A stretch of DNA of 64,000 nucleotides, from the NCBI GenBank assembly GCA_034359265.1, contig CP136897.1, positions 34,397,501 through 34,461,500 on the forward strand. The letters run 5' to 3'. The position numbers and the translations under genes were made by a program. The notes below the pieces were generated by a model. The model made no database searches, was not told the DNA's origin, and was given only the letters and a program-made list of their open reading frames with translations. Source of the stretch: Canna indica (Eukaryota > Streptophyta > Magnoliopsida > Zingiberales > Cannaceae). The first letter of the stretch is position 1; every line of letters begins with the position of its first letter. Positions 12,057 to 22,705 of this stretch are shown one piece after another.

Positions 12057-12422
12057 TTTTTTTACTACCTATTTGATTGCACGACGAGATCATTTTTTTT
12101 ACCAATCTTTCTAACCAAACGTTAAGGACGGACGACGTCGTCGACCTAAAATTTGGCTGTGGATCGTCCGCGCGGGGCCCGCCGCAACCTCTACGGCCAG
12201 CTCAATCGACCAACCGACCCGAAAAATTAAAATTTGTAAATAAATAAGAAAAATAACATTTCAATTATTATTTTTCGTTTAAAACGGGCGTAACTCCGTG
12301 CATTATTGTCCGATTTCAGCTTTTCACGTGGCGCTAAAAGGCGCACGGAGAGACGAAGAAAATGACCCCGAGCTATCCCTCGGACGGTCACCCTTATTAG
12401 CCGACGATCAGAAGTGCATCAC

Positions 12423-12541
12423 GGGTTCGATCATACCAGCACAAACGCACCGGATCCCATCAGAACTACGAAGTTAAGCGTGCTTGGGCGAGAGTAGTAC
12501 TAGGATGGGTGACCCCCTGGGAAGTCCTCGTGTTGCACCTT
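12423..12541 (+). rRNA. 5S rRNA gene, G5T/T21A subtype
   Basis: Full length, with G5T, T21A and C46A. Partner of 8058 but with T4 intact. Upstream GCACGGAG is shared with 8058. Confidence 0.95.
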
Positions 12542-12907
12542 TTTTTTTACTACCTATTTGATTGCACGACGAGATCATTTTTTTTACCAATCTTTCTAAC
12601 CAAACGTTAAGGACGGACGACGTCGTCGACCTAAAATTTGGCTGTGGATCGTCCGCGCGGGGCCCGCCGCAACCTCTACGGCCGGCTCAATCGACCAACC
12701 GACCCGAAAAATTAAAATTTGTAAATAAATAAGAAAAATAACATTTCAATTATTATTTTTCGTTTAAAACGAGCGTAACTCCGTGCATTATTGTCCGATT
12801 TCAGCTTTTCACGTGGCGCTAAAAGGCGCGCGAAGAGACGAAGAAAATGACCCCGAGCTATCCCTCGGACGGTCACCCTTATTAGCCGACGATCAGAAGT
12901 GCATCAC

Positions 12908-13026
12908 GGGTTCGATCATACCAGCACAAACGCACCGGATCCCATCAGAACTCCGAAGTTAAGTGTGCTTGGGCGAAAGTAGTACTAGGATGGGTGACCC
13001 CCTGGGTAGTCCTCGTGTTGCACCTT
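12908..13026 (+). rRNA. 5S rRNA gene, G5T/T21A subtype
   Basis: Full length, with G5T, T21A, C57T, G70A and A100T; partner of 8543 with an added C57T, a CpG transition in box A. Confidence 0.95.
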
Positions 13027-13392
13027 TTTTTTTACTACCTATTTGATTGCATGACGAGATCATTTTTTTTACCAATCTTTCTAACCAAACGTTAAGGACG
13101 GACGACGTCGTCGACATAAAATTTGGCTGTGGATCGTCCGCGCGGGGCCCGCCGCAACCTCTACGGCCGGCTCAATCGACCAACCGACCCGAAAAATTAA
13201 AATTTGTAAATAAATAAGAAAAATAACATTTCAATTATTATTTTTCGTTTAAAACGGGCGTAACTCCGTGCATTATTGTCCGATTTCAGCTTTTCACGTG
13301 GCGCTAAAAGGCGCGCGAAGAGACGAAGAAAATGACCCCGAGCTATCCCTCGGACGGTCACCCTTATTAGCCGACGATCAGAAGTGCATCAC

Positions 13393-13511
13393 GGGTTCGA
13401 TCATACCAGCACAAACGCACCGGATCCCATCAGAACTCCGAAGTTAAGCGTGCTTGGGCGAGAGTAGTACTAGGATGGGTGAACCCCTGGGAAGTCCTCG
13501 TGTTGCATCTT
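13393..13511 (+). rRNA. 5S rRNA gene, G5T/T21A subtype
   Basis: Full length, with G5T, T21A, C91A and C116T (gene end GCATC). Last of the exact 485-bp register. The downstream spacer matches that after 63076. Confidence 0.95.
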
Positions 13512-13874
13512 TTTTTTTACTACCTATTTGATTGCACGACGAGATCATTTTTTTTACTAATCTTTCTAACCAAACGTTAAGGACGGACGACGTCGTCGAC
13601 ATAAAATTTCGCTGTCGATCGACCGCGCGGGGCCAGCCGCAACCTCTACGGCCGGCTCGATCGACCAACCGACCCGAAAAATTAAAATTTGTAAATAAAT
13701 AAGAAAAATAACATTTCAATTATTATTTTTGTTTAAAACGGGCGTAACTCCGTGCATTATTGTCCGATTTCAGCTTTTCACGTGGCGCTAAAAGGCGCGA
13801 AGAGACGAAGAAAATGACCCCGGGCTATCCCTCGGACGCTCACCCTTATTAGTCGACGATCAGAAGTGCACGAC

Positions 13875-13992
13875 GGGTGCGATCATACCAGCACTAACGC
13901 ACCGGATCCCATCAAAACTCCGAAGTTAAGCGTGCTTGGGCGAGAGTAGTACTAGGATGGGTGACCCCTGGGAAGTCCTCGTGTTGCACCTT
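13875..13992 (+). rRNA. 5S rRNA gene with 1-nt deletion
   Basis: Nearly full length, with G41A and one C missing from the run at 91-95. The second T-tract is shortened and the spacer reads AACGTGAAGG. The same features are at 63558. Confidence 0.94.
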
Positions 13993-14356
13993 TTTTTTTA
14001 CTACCTATTTGATTGCACGACGAGATCATTTTTTACAAATCTTTCTAACCAAACGTGAAGGACGGACGACGTCGTCGACATAAAATTTGGCTATCAATCG
14101 CCCGCGCGGGGCCCGCCGCAAACTCTACGGCCGTCTCGATCGACCAACCGACCCGAAAAATTAAAATTTGTAAATAAGTAAGAAAAATAACATTTCAATT
14201 GTTATTTTTCGTTTAAAACGGGCGTAACTCCGTGCATTATTGTCCGATTTCAGCTTTTCACGTGGCGCTAAAAGGCGCGCGAAGAGACGAAGAAAATGAC
14301 CCCGAGCTATCCCTCGGACGCTCACCCTTATTAGCCGACGATCAGAAGTGCACGAC

Positions 14357-14475
14357 GGGTGCGATCATACCAGCACTAACGCACCGGATCCCATCAAAAC
14401 TCCGAAGTTAAGCGTGGTTGGGCGAGAGTACTACTAGGATGGGTGACCCCCTGGGAAGTCCTCGTGTTGCACCTT
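14357..14475 (+). rRNA. 5S rRNA gene
   Basis: Full length, with G41A, C61G (box A) and G75C. The upstream TATA-like element and -1 C are normal. T9. Confidence 0.95.
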
Positions 14476-14841
14476 TTTTTTTACTACCTATTTGATTGCA
14501 CGACGAGATCATTATTTTTACCAATCTTTCTAACAAAACGTTAAGGACGGACGACGTCGTCGACATAAAATTTGGCTGTCGATCGCCCGCGCGGGGCCCG
14601 CCGTAACCTCTACGGCCGGCTCGATCGACCAACAGACCCGAAAACTTAAAATTTGTAAATAAATAAGAAAAATAACATTTCAATTATTATTTTTCGTTTA
14701 AAACGGGCGTAACTCCGTGCATTATTGTCCGATTTCAGCTTTTCACGTGGCGCTAAAAGGCGCGCGAAGAGACGAAGAAAATGACCCCGAGCTATCCCTC
14801 GTACGCTCACCCTTATTAGCCGACGATCAGAAGTGCATGAC

Positions 14842-14960
14842 GGGTGTGATCATACTAGCACTAACGCACCGGATTCCATCAGAACTCCGAAGTTAAGCAT
14901 GCTTGGGCGAGAGTAGTACTAGGATGGGTGACCCCCTAGGAAGTCCTCGTGTTGCACCTT
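14842..14960 (+). rRNA. 5S rRNA gene
   Basis: Full length, with C6T, C15T, C34T, G58A and G97A. C34T removes the GGATCC site common to the array. Confidence 0.94.
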
Positions 14961-15326
14961 TTTTTTTACTACCTATTTGATTGCACGACGAGATAATTTT
15001 TTTTACCAATCTTTCTAATCAAACGTTAAGGACGGACGATGTCGTCGAAATAAAATTTGGCTGTCGATCGCCCGCGCGGGGCCCGCCGCAACCTCTACGT
15101 CCGGCTCGATCGACCAACCGACCCGAAAAATTAAAATTTGTAAATAAATAAGAAAAATAACATTTCAATTATTATTTTTCATTTAAAACGGGCGTAACTC
15201 CGTGCATTATTGTCCGATTTTAGCTTTTCACGTGGCGCTAAAAGGCGCGCGAAGAGACGAAGAAAATGACCCCGAGCTATCCCTCGGACGCTCACCCGTA
15301 TTAGCCGACGATCAGAAGTGCATAAC

Positions 15327-15445
15327 GGTTGCGATCATACTAGCACTAACGCATCAGATCCCATCAGAACTCCGAAGTTAAGCGTGCTTGGGCGACAGTA
15401 GTACTAGGATGGGTGACCCCCTGGGAAGTCCTCGTGTTGCACCTT
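15327..15445 (+). rRNA. 5S rRNA gene, G3T subtype
   Basis: Full length, with G3T, C15T, C28T, G30A and G70C. The upstream element is GTATTAG instead of TTATTAG. G3T opposes C116 in helix I. Confidence 0.94.
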
Positions 15446-15812
15446 TTTTTTTTACTACCTATTTGATTGCACGACGAGATCATTTTTTTTACCAATCTTT
15501 CTAACCAAACGTTAAGGACGGACGACGTCGTCGACATAAAATTTGGCTGTCGATCGCCCGTGCGGGGCCCGCCGCAACCTCTACGGACGGCTCGATCGAC
15601 CAACCGACCCGAAAAATTAAAATTTGTAAATAAATAAGAAAAATAACATTTCAATTATTATTTTTCGTTTAAAACGGGCGTAACTCCTTGCATTATTGTC
15701 CGATTTCAGCTTTTCACGTGGCGCTGAAAGGCGCGCGAAGAGACGAAGAAAATGACCCCGAGCTGTCCCTCGGACGCTCACCCTTATTAGCCGACGATCA
15801 GAACTGCATGAC

Positions 15813-15930
15813 GGGTGCGATCATACCAGCACTAATGCACTGGATCCCATCAGAACTCCGAAGTTAAGCGTGCTTGGGCGAGAGTAGTACTAGGATGGGT
15901 GACCCCCTCGAAGTCCTCGTGTTGCACTTG
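15813..15930 (+). rRNA. 5S rRNA gene with 1-nt deletion
   Basis: C24T, C29T, G97C with one G of the 97-99 run missing, and C117T. TTG-T7 terminator. Identical to 18064 in the 2251-bp repeat. Confidence 0.94.
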
Positions 15931-16296
15931 TTTTTTTACTACCTATTTGATTGCACGACGAGATCATTTTTTTAACCAATATTTCTAACCAAACGTTAAG
16001 GACGGACGACGTTGTCGCCATAAATCTTGGCTGTCGATCGCCCGTGCGGGGCCCGCCGCAACTTCTACGGCCGGCTCGATCGACCAACCAACCCGAAAAA
16101 TTAAAATTTGTAAATAAATAAGAAAAATAACGTTTCAATTATTATTTTTCGTTTAAAACGGGCGTAACTCCGTGCATTATTGTCCGATTTCAGCTTTTCA
16201 CGTGGCGCTGAAAGGCGCGCAAAGAGACGAAGAAAATGCCCCCGAACTCTCCCTCAGACGCTCACCCTTATTAGCCGACGATCAGAAGTGCATATC

Positions 16297-16415
16297 GGGT
16301 GTGATAATACCAGCACTAACGCACCGGATCCCATCAGAACTCCGAAGTTAAGGGTGCTTGGGCGAGAGTAGTACTTGGATGGGTGACCCCTTGGGAAGTC
16401 CTCGCGTTGCACCTT
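16297..16415 (+). rRNA. 5S rRNA gene, C57G/A80T/T109C subtype
   Basis: Full length, with C6T, C10A, C57G, A80T, C95T and T109C. Identical at 18548, and related at 22277 with three extra changes. Confidence 0.94.
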
Positions 16416-16615
16416 TTTTTTTACTACCTATTTGATTGCACGACGAGAACATTTTTTTTACCAATCTTTCTAACCAAACGTTAAGGACGGACGACGTCGT
16501 CGTCATAAATCTTGGCTGTCGATCGCCTGCGCTAGGCCGGCCGCAACCTCTACTGCCGGCTCGATCGACCAACCGTCCCGAAAAATTAAAATTTGTAAAA
16601 AAATAAGAAAAATAA

Positions 16616-16725
16616 CATACCAGCACTAACGCAACGGATCCCATCAGAACTCTGAAGTTAAGCGTGCTTGGGTGAGAGTAGTACTAGGATGGGTGAACCC
16701 CTGGGAAGTCCTCGTGTTGCACCTT
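16616..16725 (+). pseudogene. 5S rRNA gene, 5'-truncated (class A)
   Basis: Retains nt 10-117 only. The AT-rich spacer (AAAAATAACATA) joins directly to ACCAGCAC, so nt 1-9, the TATA-like element and about 165 bp of spacer are missing. CATA is shared by both parents of the junction. Body changes are C28A, C47T, C67T and C91A. Helix I cannot form as usual. Interval only 310 bp. Confidence 0.93.
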
Positions 16726-17091
16726 TTTTTTTACTACCTATTTGATTGCACGACGAGATCATTTTTTTTACCAATCTTTCTAACCAAACGTTAAGGACGG
16801 ACGACGTCGTCGACATAAAATTTGACTGTCGATCGCCCGCGCGGGGCCCGCCGCAACCTCTACGGCCGTCTCGATCGACCAACCGACCTGAAAAATTAAA
16901 ATTTGTAAATAAATAAGAAAAATAACATTTCAATTATTATTTTTCGTTTAAAACGGGCGTAACTCCGTGCATTATTGTCCGATTTCAGCTTTTCACGTGG
17001 CGCTAAAAGGCGCGCGAAGAGACGAAGAAAATGACCCCGAGCTATCCCTCGGACGCTCACCCTTATTAGCCGACGATCAGAAGTGCATAAC

Positions 17092-17210
17092 GGTTGCGAT
17101 TATACCAGCACTAACGCATTAGATCCCATCAGAACTCCGAAGTTAAGTGTGCTTGGGCGTGAGTAGTACTAGGATGGGTGACCCCCTGGGAAGTCCTCAT
17201 GTTGCACCTT
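17092..17210 (+). rRNA. 5S rRNA gene, G3T subtype
   Basis: Full length, with G3T, C10T, C28T, C29T, G30A, C57T, A69T and G108A. The terminator is T6-G-T3. Identical at 19343. Confidence 0.93.
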
Positions 17211-17577
17211 TTTTGTTTACTACCTATTTGATTGCACGACGAGATCATTTTTTTTACCAATCTTTCTAACCAAACGTTAAGGACGAACGACGTCGTCGAC
17301 ATAAAATTTGGCTGTCGATCGCCCGCGCGGGGCCCGCCGCAACCTCTACGGCCGGCTCGATCGACCAACCGACCCGAAAAATTAAAATTTGTAAATAAAT
17401 AAGAAAAATAACATTTCAATTTTTATTTTTCGTTTAAAATGGGCGTAACTCCGTGCATTATTGTCCGATTTCAGCTTTTCACGTGGCGCTAAAAGGCGCG
17501 CGAAGAGACGAAGAAAATGACCCCGAGCTATCCCTCGGACGCTCACCCTTATTAGCCGACGATCAGAAGTGCATAAC

Positions 17578-17696
17578 GGTTGCGATCATACCAGCACTAA
17601 CGCATCAGATCCCATCAGAACTCCGAAGTTAAGTGTGCTTGGGCGAGAGTAGTACTAGGATGGGTGACCCCCTGGGAAGTCCTCGTGTTGCACCTT
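17578..17696 (+). rRNA. 5S rRNA gene, G3T subtype
   Basis: Full length, with G3T, C28T, G30A and C57T, and the interrupted terminator T6-G-T3. Identical to 19987. Confidence 0.94.
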
Positions 17697-18063
17697 TTTT
17701 GTTTACTACCTATTTGATTGCACGACGAGATCATTTTTTTTACCAATCTTTCTAACCAAACGTTAAGGACGAACGACGTCGTCGACATAAAATTTGGCTG
17801 TCGATCGCCCGCGCGGGGCCCGCCGCAACCTCTACGGCCGGCTCGATCGACCAACCGACCCGAAAAATTAAAATTTGTAAATAAATAAGAAAAATAACAT
17901 TTCAATTATTATTTTTCGTTTAAAACGGGCGTAACTCCTTGCATTATTGTCCGATTTCAGCTTTTCACGTGGCGCTGAAAGGCGCGCGAAGAGACGAAGA
18001 AAATGACCCCGAGCTGTCCCTCGGACGCTCACCCTTATTAGCCGACGATCAGAACTGCATGAC

Positions 18064-18181
18064 GGGTGCGATCATACCAGCACTAATGCACTGGATCCCA
18101 TCAGAACTCCGAAGTTAAGCGTGCTTGGGCGAGAGTAGTACTAGGATGGGTGACCCCCTCGAAGTCCTCGTGTTGCACTTG
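18064..18181 (+). rRNA. 5S rRNA gene with 1-nt deletion
   Basis: Copy of 15813 in the second 2251-bp block, with the same C24T, C29T, 97-99 deletion, C117T and TTG-T7 terminator. Confidence 0.94.
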
Positions 18182-18547
18182 TTTTTTTACTACCTATTTG
18201 ATTGCACGACGAGATCATTTTTTTAACCAATATTTCTAACCAAACGTTAAGGACGGACGACGTTGTCGCCATAAATCTTGGCTGTCGATCGCCCGTGCGG
18301 GGCCCGCCGCAACTTCTACGGCCGGCTCGATCGACCAACCAACCCGAAAAATTAAAATTTGTAAATAAATAAGAAAAATAACGTTTCAATTATTATTTTT
18401 CGTTTAAAACGGGCGTAACTCCGTGCATTATTGTCCGATTTCAGCTTTTCACGTGGCGCTGAAAGGCGCGCAAAGAGACGAAGAAAATGCCCCCGAACTC
18501 TCCCTCAGACGCTCACCCTTATTAGCCGACGATCAGAAGTGCATATC

Positions 18548-18666
18548 GGGTGTGATAATACCAGCACTAACGCACCGGATCCCATCAGAACTCCGAAGTT
18601 AAGGGTGCTTGGGCGAGAGTAGTACTTGGATGGGTGACCCCTTGGGAAGTCCTCGCGTTGCACCTT
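18548..18666 (+). rRNA. 5S rRNA gene, C57G/A80T/T109C subtype
   Basis: Copy of 16297 in the second 2251-bp block, same six changes. Confidence 0.94.
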
Positions 18667-18866
18667 TTTTTTTACTACCTATTTGATTGCACGACGAGAA
18701 CATTTTTTTTACCAATCTTTCTAACCAAACGTTAAGGACGGACGACGTCGTCGTCATAAATCTTGGCTGTCGATCGCCTGCGCTAGGCCGGCCGCAACCT
18801 CTACTGCCGGCTCGATCGACCAACCGTCCCGAAAAATTAAAATTTGTAAAAAAATAAGAAAAATAA

Positions 18867-18976
18867 CATACCAGCACTAACGCAACGGATCCCATCAGAA
18901 CTCTGAAGTTAAGCGTGCTTGGGCGAGAGTAGTACTAGGATGGGTGAACCCCTGGGAAGTCCTCGTGTTGCACCTT
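18867..18976 (+). pseudogene. 5S rRNA gene, 5'-truncated (class A)
   Basis: Copy of 16616 with the identical junction, with C28A, C47T and C91A. It differs by having C67 intact, one of the few differences between the two blocks. Confidence 0.93.
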
Positions 18977-19342
18977 TTTTTTTACTACCTATTTGATTGC
19001 ACGACGAGATCATTTTTTTTACCAATCTTTCTAACCAAACGTTAAGGACGGACGACGTCGTCGACATAAAATTTGACTGTCGATCGCCCGCGCGGGGCCC
19101 GCCGCAACCTCTACGGCCGTCTCGATCGACCAACCGACCTGAAAAATTAAAATTTGTAAATAAATAAGAAAAATAACATTTCAATTATTATTTTTCGTTT
19201 AAAACGGGCGTAACTCCGTGCATTATTGTCCGATTTCAGCTTTTCACGTGGCGCTAAAAGGCGCGCGAAGAGACGAAGAAAATGACCCCGAGCTATCCCT
19301 CGGACGCTCACCCTTATTAGCCGACGATCAGAAGTGCATAAC

Positions 19343-19461
19343 GGTTGCGATTATACCAGCACTAACGCATTAGATCCCATCAGAACTCCGAAGTTAAGTG
19401 TGCTTGGGCGTGAGTAGTACTAGGATGGGTGACCCCCTGGGAAGTCCTCATGTTGCACCTT
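19343..19461 (+). rRNA. 5S rRNA gene, G3T subtype
   Basis: Copy of 17092 with the same eight changes and T6-G-T3 terminator. Confidence 0.93.
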
Positions 19462-19686
19462 TTTTGTTTACTACCTATTTGATTGCACGACGAGATCATT
19501 TTTTTTACCAATCTTTCTAACCAAACGTTAAGGACGAACGACGTCGTCGACATAAAATTTGGCTGTCGATCGCCCGCGCGGGGCCCGCCGCAACCTCTAC
19601 GGCCGGCTCGATCGACCAACCGACCCGAAAAATTAAAATTTGTAAATAAATAAGAAAAATAACATTTCAATTTTTATTTTTCGTTT

Positions 19687-20002
19687 AAAATGGGCGTAAC
19701 TCCGTGCATTATTGTCCGATTTCAACTTTTCACGTGGCGCTAAAAGGCGCGCGAAGAGACGAAGAAAATGACCCCGAGCTATCCCTCGGACGCTCACCCT
19801 TATTAGCCGACGATCAGAAGTGCATGACGAGTGCGATCATACCAAAAACGGGCGTAACTCCGTGCATTATTGTCCGATTTCAGCTTTTCACGTGGCGCTA
19901 AAAGGCGCGCGAAGAGACGAAGAAAATGACCCCGAGCTATCCCTCGGACGCTCACCCTTATTAGCCGACGATCAGAAGTGCATAACGGTTGCGATCATAC
20001 CA
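19687..20002 (+). repeat. 158-bp tandem duplication of the promoter region
   Basis: Two direct copies (19687-19844 and 19845-20002) run from AAAAYGGGCG to ATCATACCA. They differ at a few sites (T/C near 19691, AAC/AGC near 19724, and GACGAGTG versus AACGGTTG at the gene start). This explains the 644-bp interval between genes 19343 and 19987. Confidence 0.9.
19829..19844 (+). pseudogene. 5S gene stub, first 16 nt only
   Basis: GAGTGCGATCATACCA (nt 1-16 with G2A) follows a complete upstream promoter, then jumps into spacer at AAAACGGGCG. It results from a 158-bp tandem duplication of the promoter-proximal spacer. The next complete gene is at 19987, so two promoters lie in series. Confidence 0.88.
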
Positions 20003-20105
20003 GCACTAACGCATCAGATCCCATCAGAACTCCGAAGTTAAGTGTGCTTGGGCGAGAGTAGTACTAGGATGGGTGACCCCCTGGGAAGTCCTCGTGTTGC
20101 ACCTT
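19987..20105 (+). rRNA. 5S rRNA gene, G3T subtype, doubled promoter
   Basis: Full length, with G3T, C28T, G30A and C57T as in 17578, and the T6-G-T3 terminator. Preceded by its own promoter and, 158 bp further up, by the promoter of the stub. Confidence 0.94.
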
Positions 20106-20472
20106 TTTTGTTTACTACCTATTTGATTGCACGACGAGATCATTTTTTTTACCAATCTTTCTAACCAAACGTTAAGGACGAACGACGTCGTCGACATAAA
20201 ATTTGGCTGTCGATCGCCCGCGCGGGGCCCGCCGCAACCTCTACGGCCGGCTCGATCGACCAACCGACCCGAAAAATTAAAATTTGTAAATAAATAAGAA
20301 AAATAACATTTCAATTATTAGTTTTCGTTTAAAACGGGCGTAACTCCGTGCATTATTGTCCGATTTCCGCTTTTCACGTGGCGCTGAAAGGCGCGCGAAG
20401 AGACGAAGAAAATGACCCCGAGCTGTCCCTCGGACGCTCACCCTTATTAGCCGACGATCAGAACTGCATGAT

Positions 20473-20590
20473 GGGTGTGATCATACCAGAACTAATGCAC
20501 TGGATCCCATCAAAACTCCGAAGTTAAGCGTGCTTGGGCGAGAGTAGTACTAGGATGGGTGACCCCCTGGAAGTCCTCGTGTTGTACCTT
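20473..20590 (+). rRNA. 5S rRNA gene, divergent
   Basis: C6T, C18A, C24T, C29T, G41A, one G of 97-99 missing, and C114T, which weakens helix I. T at -1. Start of the degenerate zone. Confidence 0.92.
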
Positions 20591-20956
20591 TTTTTTTACT
20601 ACCTATTTGATTTCACGACGAGTTCATTTTTTTTACCAATCTTTCTAACGAAACATTAAGGACGGACGACGTCGTCGCCGTAAATCTTGGCTGTCGATCG
20701 CCCGCGCGGGGCCCGCCGCAACCTCTACGGCCGGCTCGATCGACCAACTAACCCGAAAAATTAAAATTTGTAAATAAATAAGAAAAATAACATTTCAGTT
20801 ATTAGTTTTCGTTTAAAACGGGCGTAACTCCGTGCATTATTGTCCGATTTCAGCTTTTCACGTGGCGCTGAAAGGCGCGCGAAGAGACGAAGAAAATGAC
20901 CCCGAGCTGTCCCTCGGACGCTCACCCATATTAGCCGACGATCAGAAGTGCATGAC

Positions 20957-21075
20957 GGGTGCGATCATACCAGCACTAACGCACCGGATCCCATAAGAAC
21001 TTCGAAGTTAAGCGTTCTTGGGCGAGAGTAGTACTAGGATGGGTGACCCCTAGGGAAGTCCTCGTGTTGCACCCT
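20957..21075 (+). rRNA. 5S rRNA gene
   Basis: Full length, with C39A, C46T, G60T, C95T and T96A. The end reads CACCC then T8. Upstream element is CATATTAG. Confidence 0.93.
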
Positions 21076-21441
21076 TTTTTTTACTACCTATTTGATTGCA
21101 CAACGAGATCATTTTTTTTACCAATCTTTCTAACGAAACGTTAAGGACGGAGGACGTCGTCGCCATAAAATTTGGCTGTCGATCGCCCGTGCGGGGCCCG
21201 CCGCAACCTCTACGGCCGGCTCGATCGACCAACCGACGCGAAAAATTAAAATTTGTAAATAAATAAGAAAAATAACATTTCAATTATTATTTTTCGTTTA
21301 AAACGGTCGTAACTCCGTGCATTATTGTCCGATTTCAATTTTTCACGTGGCGCTGAAAGGCGCGCGAAGAGACGAAGAAAATGACCCCGAGCTGTCCCTC
21401 GGTCGCTCACCCTTATTAGCCGACGATCAGAAGTGCATGAC

Positions 21442-21560
21442 GGGTGGAATCATAACAGCAGTAACACACCGGATCCCATTAGAACTCCAAAGTTAAGCGT
21501 GCTTGGGCGAGAGTACTACTAGGATGGGTGACCCCCAGGGAAGTACTCTTGTTGCACTTG
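21442..21560 (+). rRNA. 5S rRNA gene, highly divergent, possible pseudogene
   Basis: Full length but with about twelve changes: C6G, G7A, C14A, C20G, G25A, C39T, G48A, G75C, T96A, C104A, G108T and C117T. It shares most of them with 24134. TTG-T7 terminator. Unlikely to give normal 5S rRNA. Confidence 0.9.
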
Positions 21561-21926
21561 TTTTTTTACTACCTATTTGATTGCACGACGAGATCATTTT
21601 TTTTACCAATCTTTCTAACCAAACATTAAGGACGGACGACGTCGTCGCCATAAAATTTGGCTGTCGATCGCCCGCGCGGGGCCCGCCGCAACCTCTACGG
21701 CCCGCTCGATCGACCAACCGACGCGAAAAATTAAAATTTGTAAATAAATAAGAAAAATAACATTTCAATTATTATTTTTCATTTAAAACGGTCGTAACTC
21801 CGTGCAATATTGTCTGATTTCAATTTTTCACGTGGCGTTGAAAGGCGCGCAAAGAGACGAAGAAAATGACCCCGAGCTGTCCCTCGGACGCAAAACCTTA
21901 TTATCCGACGATCAGAAGTGCATGAC

Positions 21927-22045
21927 GGGTTCGATCATACCAGCACTAACGCACCGGATCCCTTCAGAACTCCGAAGTTAAGCGTGCTTGGGAGAGAGTA
22001 GTACTAGGATGGGTGACTGCCTGGAAAGTCCTCGTGTTGCACCTT
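21927..22045 (+). rRNA. 5S rRNA gene, C67A/G99A subtype (dimer member)
   Basis: Full length, with G5T, A37T, C67A, C92T, C93G and G99A. Upstream element CTTATTATCC after CAAAAC. A truncated gene follows after only 198 bp. Confidence 0.92.
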
Positions 22046-22133
22046 TTTTTTTAATACGTATTTGATTGCACGACGACATCATTTTTTTTACCAATCTTTA
22101 TAACCAAACATTAAGGACGGATGACGTCGTCGC

Positions 22134-22184
22134 CATACTAGCACTAACGCACCAGATCCCATCAGAACTCAGAAGTTAAGCGTG
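22134..22184 (+). pseudogene. 5S gene internal fragment (nt 10-60)
   Basis: Both ends are lost. On the left GTCGCCATA joins CTAGCAC (class B junction). On the right GTTAAGCGTG runs into GCGCTGAAAGG of the spacer, with CGTG common to both parents. Changes C15T, G30A and C47A. It has no terminator and half an internal promoter. Confidence 0.9.
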
Positions 22185-22276
22185 GCGCTGAAAGGCGCGC
22201 AAAGAGACGAAGAAAATGCCCCCGAACTCTCCCTCGGACGCTCTCCCTTATTAGCCGACGATCAGAAGTGCATATC

Positions 22277-22395
22277 GGGTATGATAATACCAGCACTAAC
22301 GCACTGGATCCCATCAGAACTCCGAAGTTAAGGGTGCTTGGGCGAGAGTAGTACTTGGATGGGTGACCCCTTGGGAAGTCCTCGCGTTGCACCTT
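22277..22395 (+). rRNA. 5S rRNA gene, C57G/A80T/T109C subtype
   Basis: Full length, with G5A, C6T, C10A, C29T, C57G, A80T, C95T and T109C. Relative of 16297, and likewise followed by a class A truncated gene. Confidence 0.93.
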
Positions 22396-22596
22396 TTTTT
22401 TTACTACCTATTTAATTGCACGACGAGATCATTTTTTTTACCAATCTTTCTAACCAAACGTTAAGGACGGACGACGTCGTCGTCATAAATCTTGGCTGTC
22501 GATCGCTTGCGCTAGGCCCGCCGCAACCTCTACGGCCGGCTCGATCGACCAACCGACCCGAAAAATTAAAATTTGTAAAAAAATAAGAAAAATAAT

Positions 22597-22705
22597 ATAC
22601 CAGCACTAACGCACCGGATCCCATCAGAACTTTGAAGTTAAGCGTGCTTGGGCGGGAGTAGTACTAGGATGGGTTACCCCCTGGGAAGACCTCGTGTTGT
22701 ACCTT
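22597..22705 (+). pseudogene. 5S rRNA gene, 5'-truncated (class A)
   Basis: Retains nt 11-117 after AAAAATAAT. Changes C46T, C47T, A69G, G89T, T103A and C114T. T11 tract. Same order of neighbours as at 16297/16616. Confidence 0.92.

Larger units (their letters stand above)
10968..13065 (+). repeat. Nine-unit-offset repeat (4365 bp), copy 2
   Basis: Partner of 6603-8700. The gene at 11453 is the exception. Confidence 0.85.
15655..17905 (+). repeat. 2251-bp five-unit block, copy 1
   Basis: Contains genes 15813, 16297, 16616 (truncated), 17092 and 17578. The next block repeats it at +2251 with very few differences. The length equals four normal units plus one ~310-bp truncated unit. Confidence 0.93.
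17906..19844 (+). repeat. 2251-bp five-unit block, copy 2 (3' end altered)
   Basis: Contains 18064, 18548, 18867, 19343 and, in place of the fifth gene, the 16-nt stub at 19829. Confidence 0.92.
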
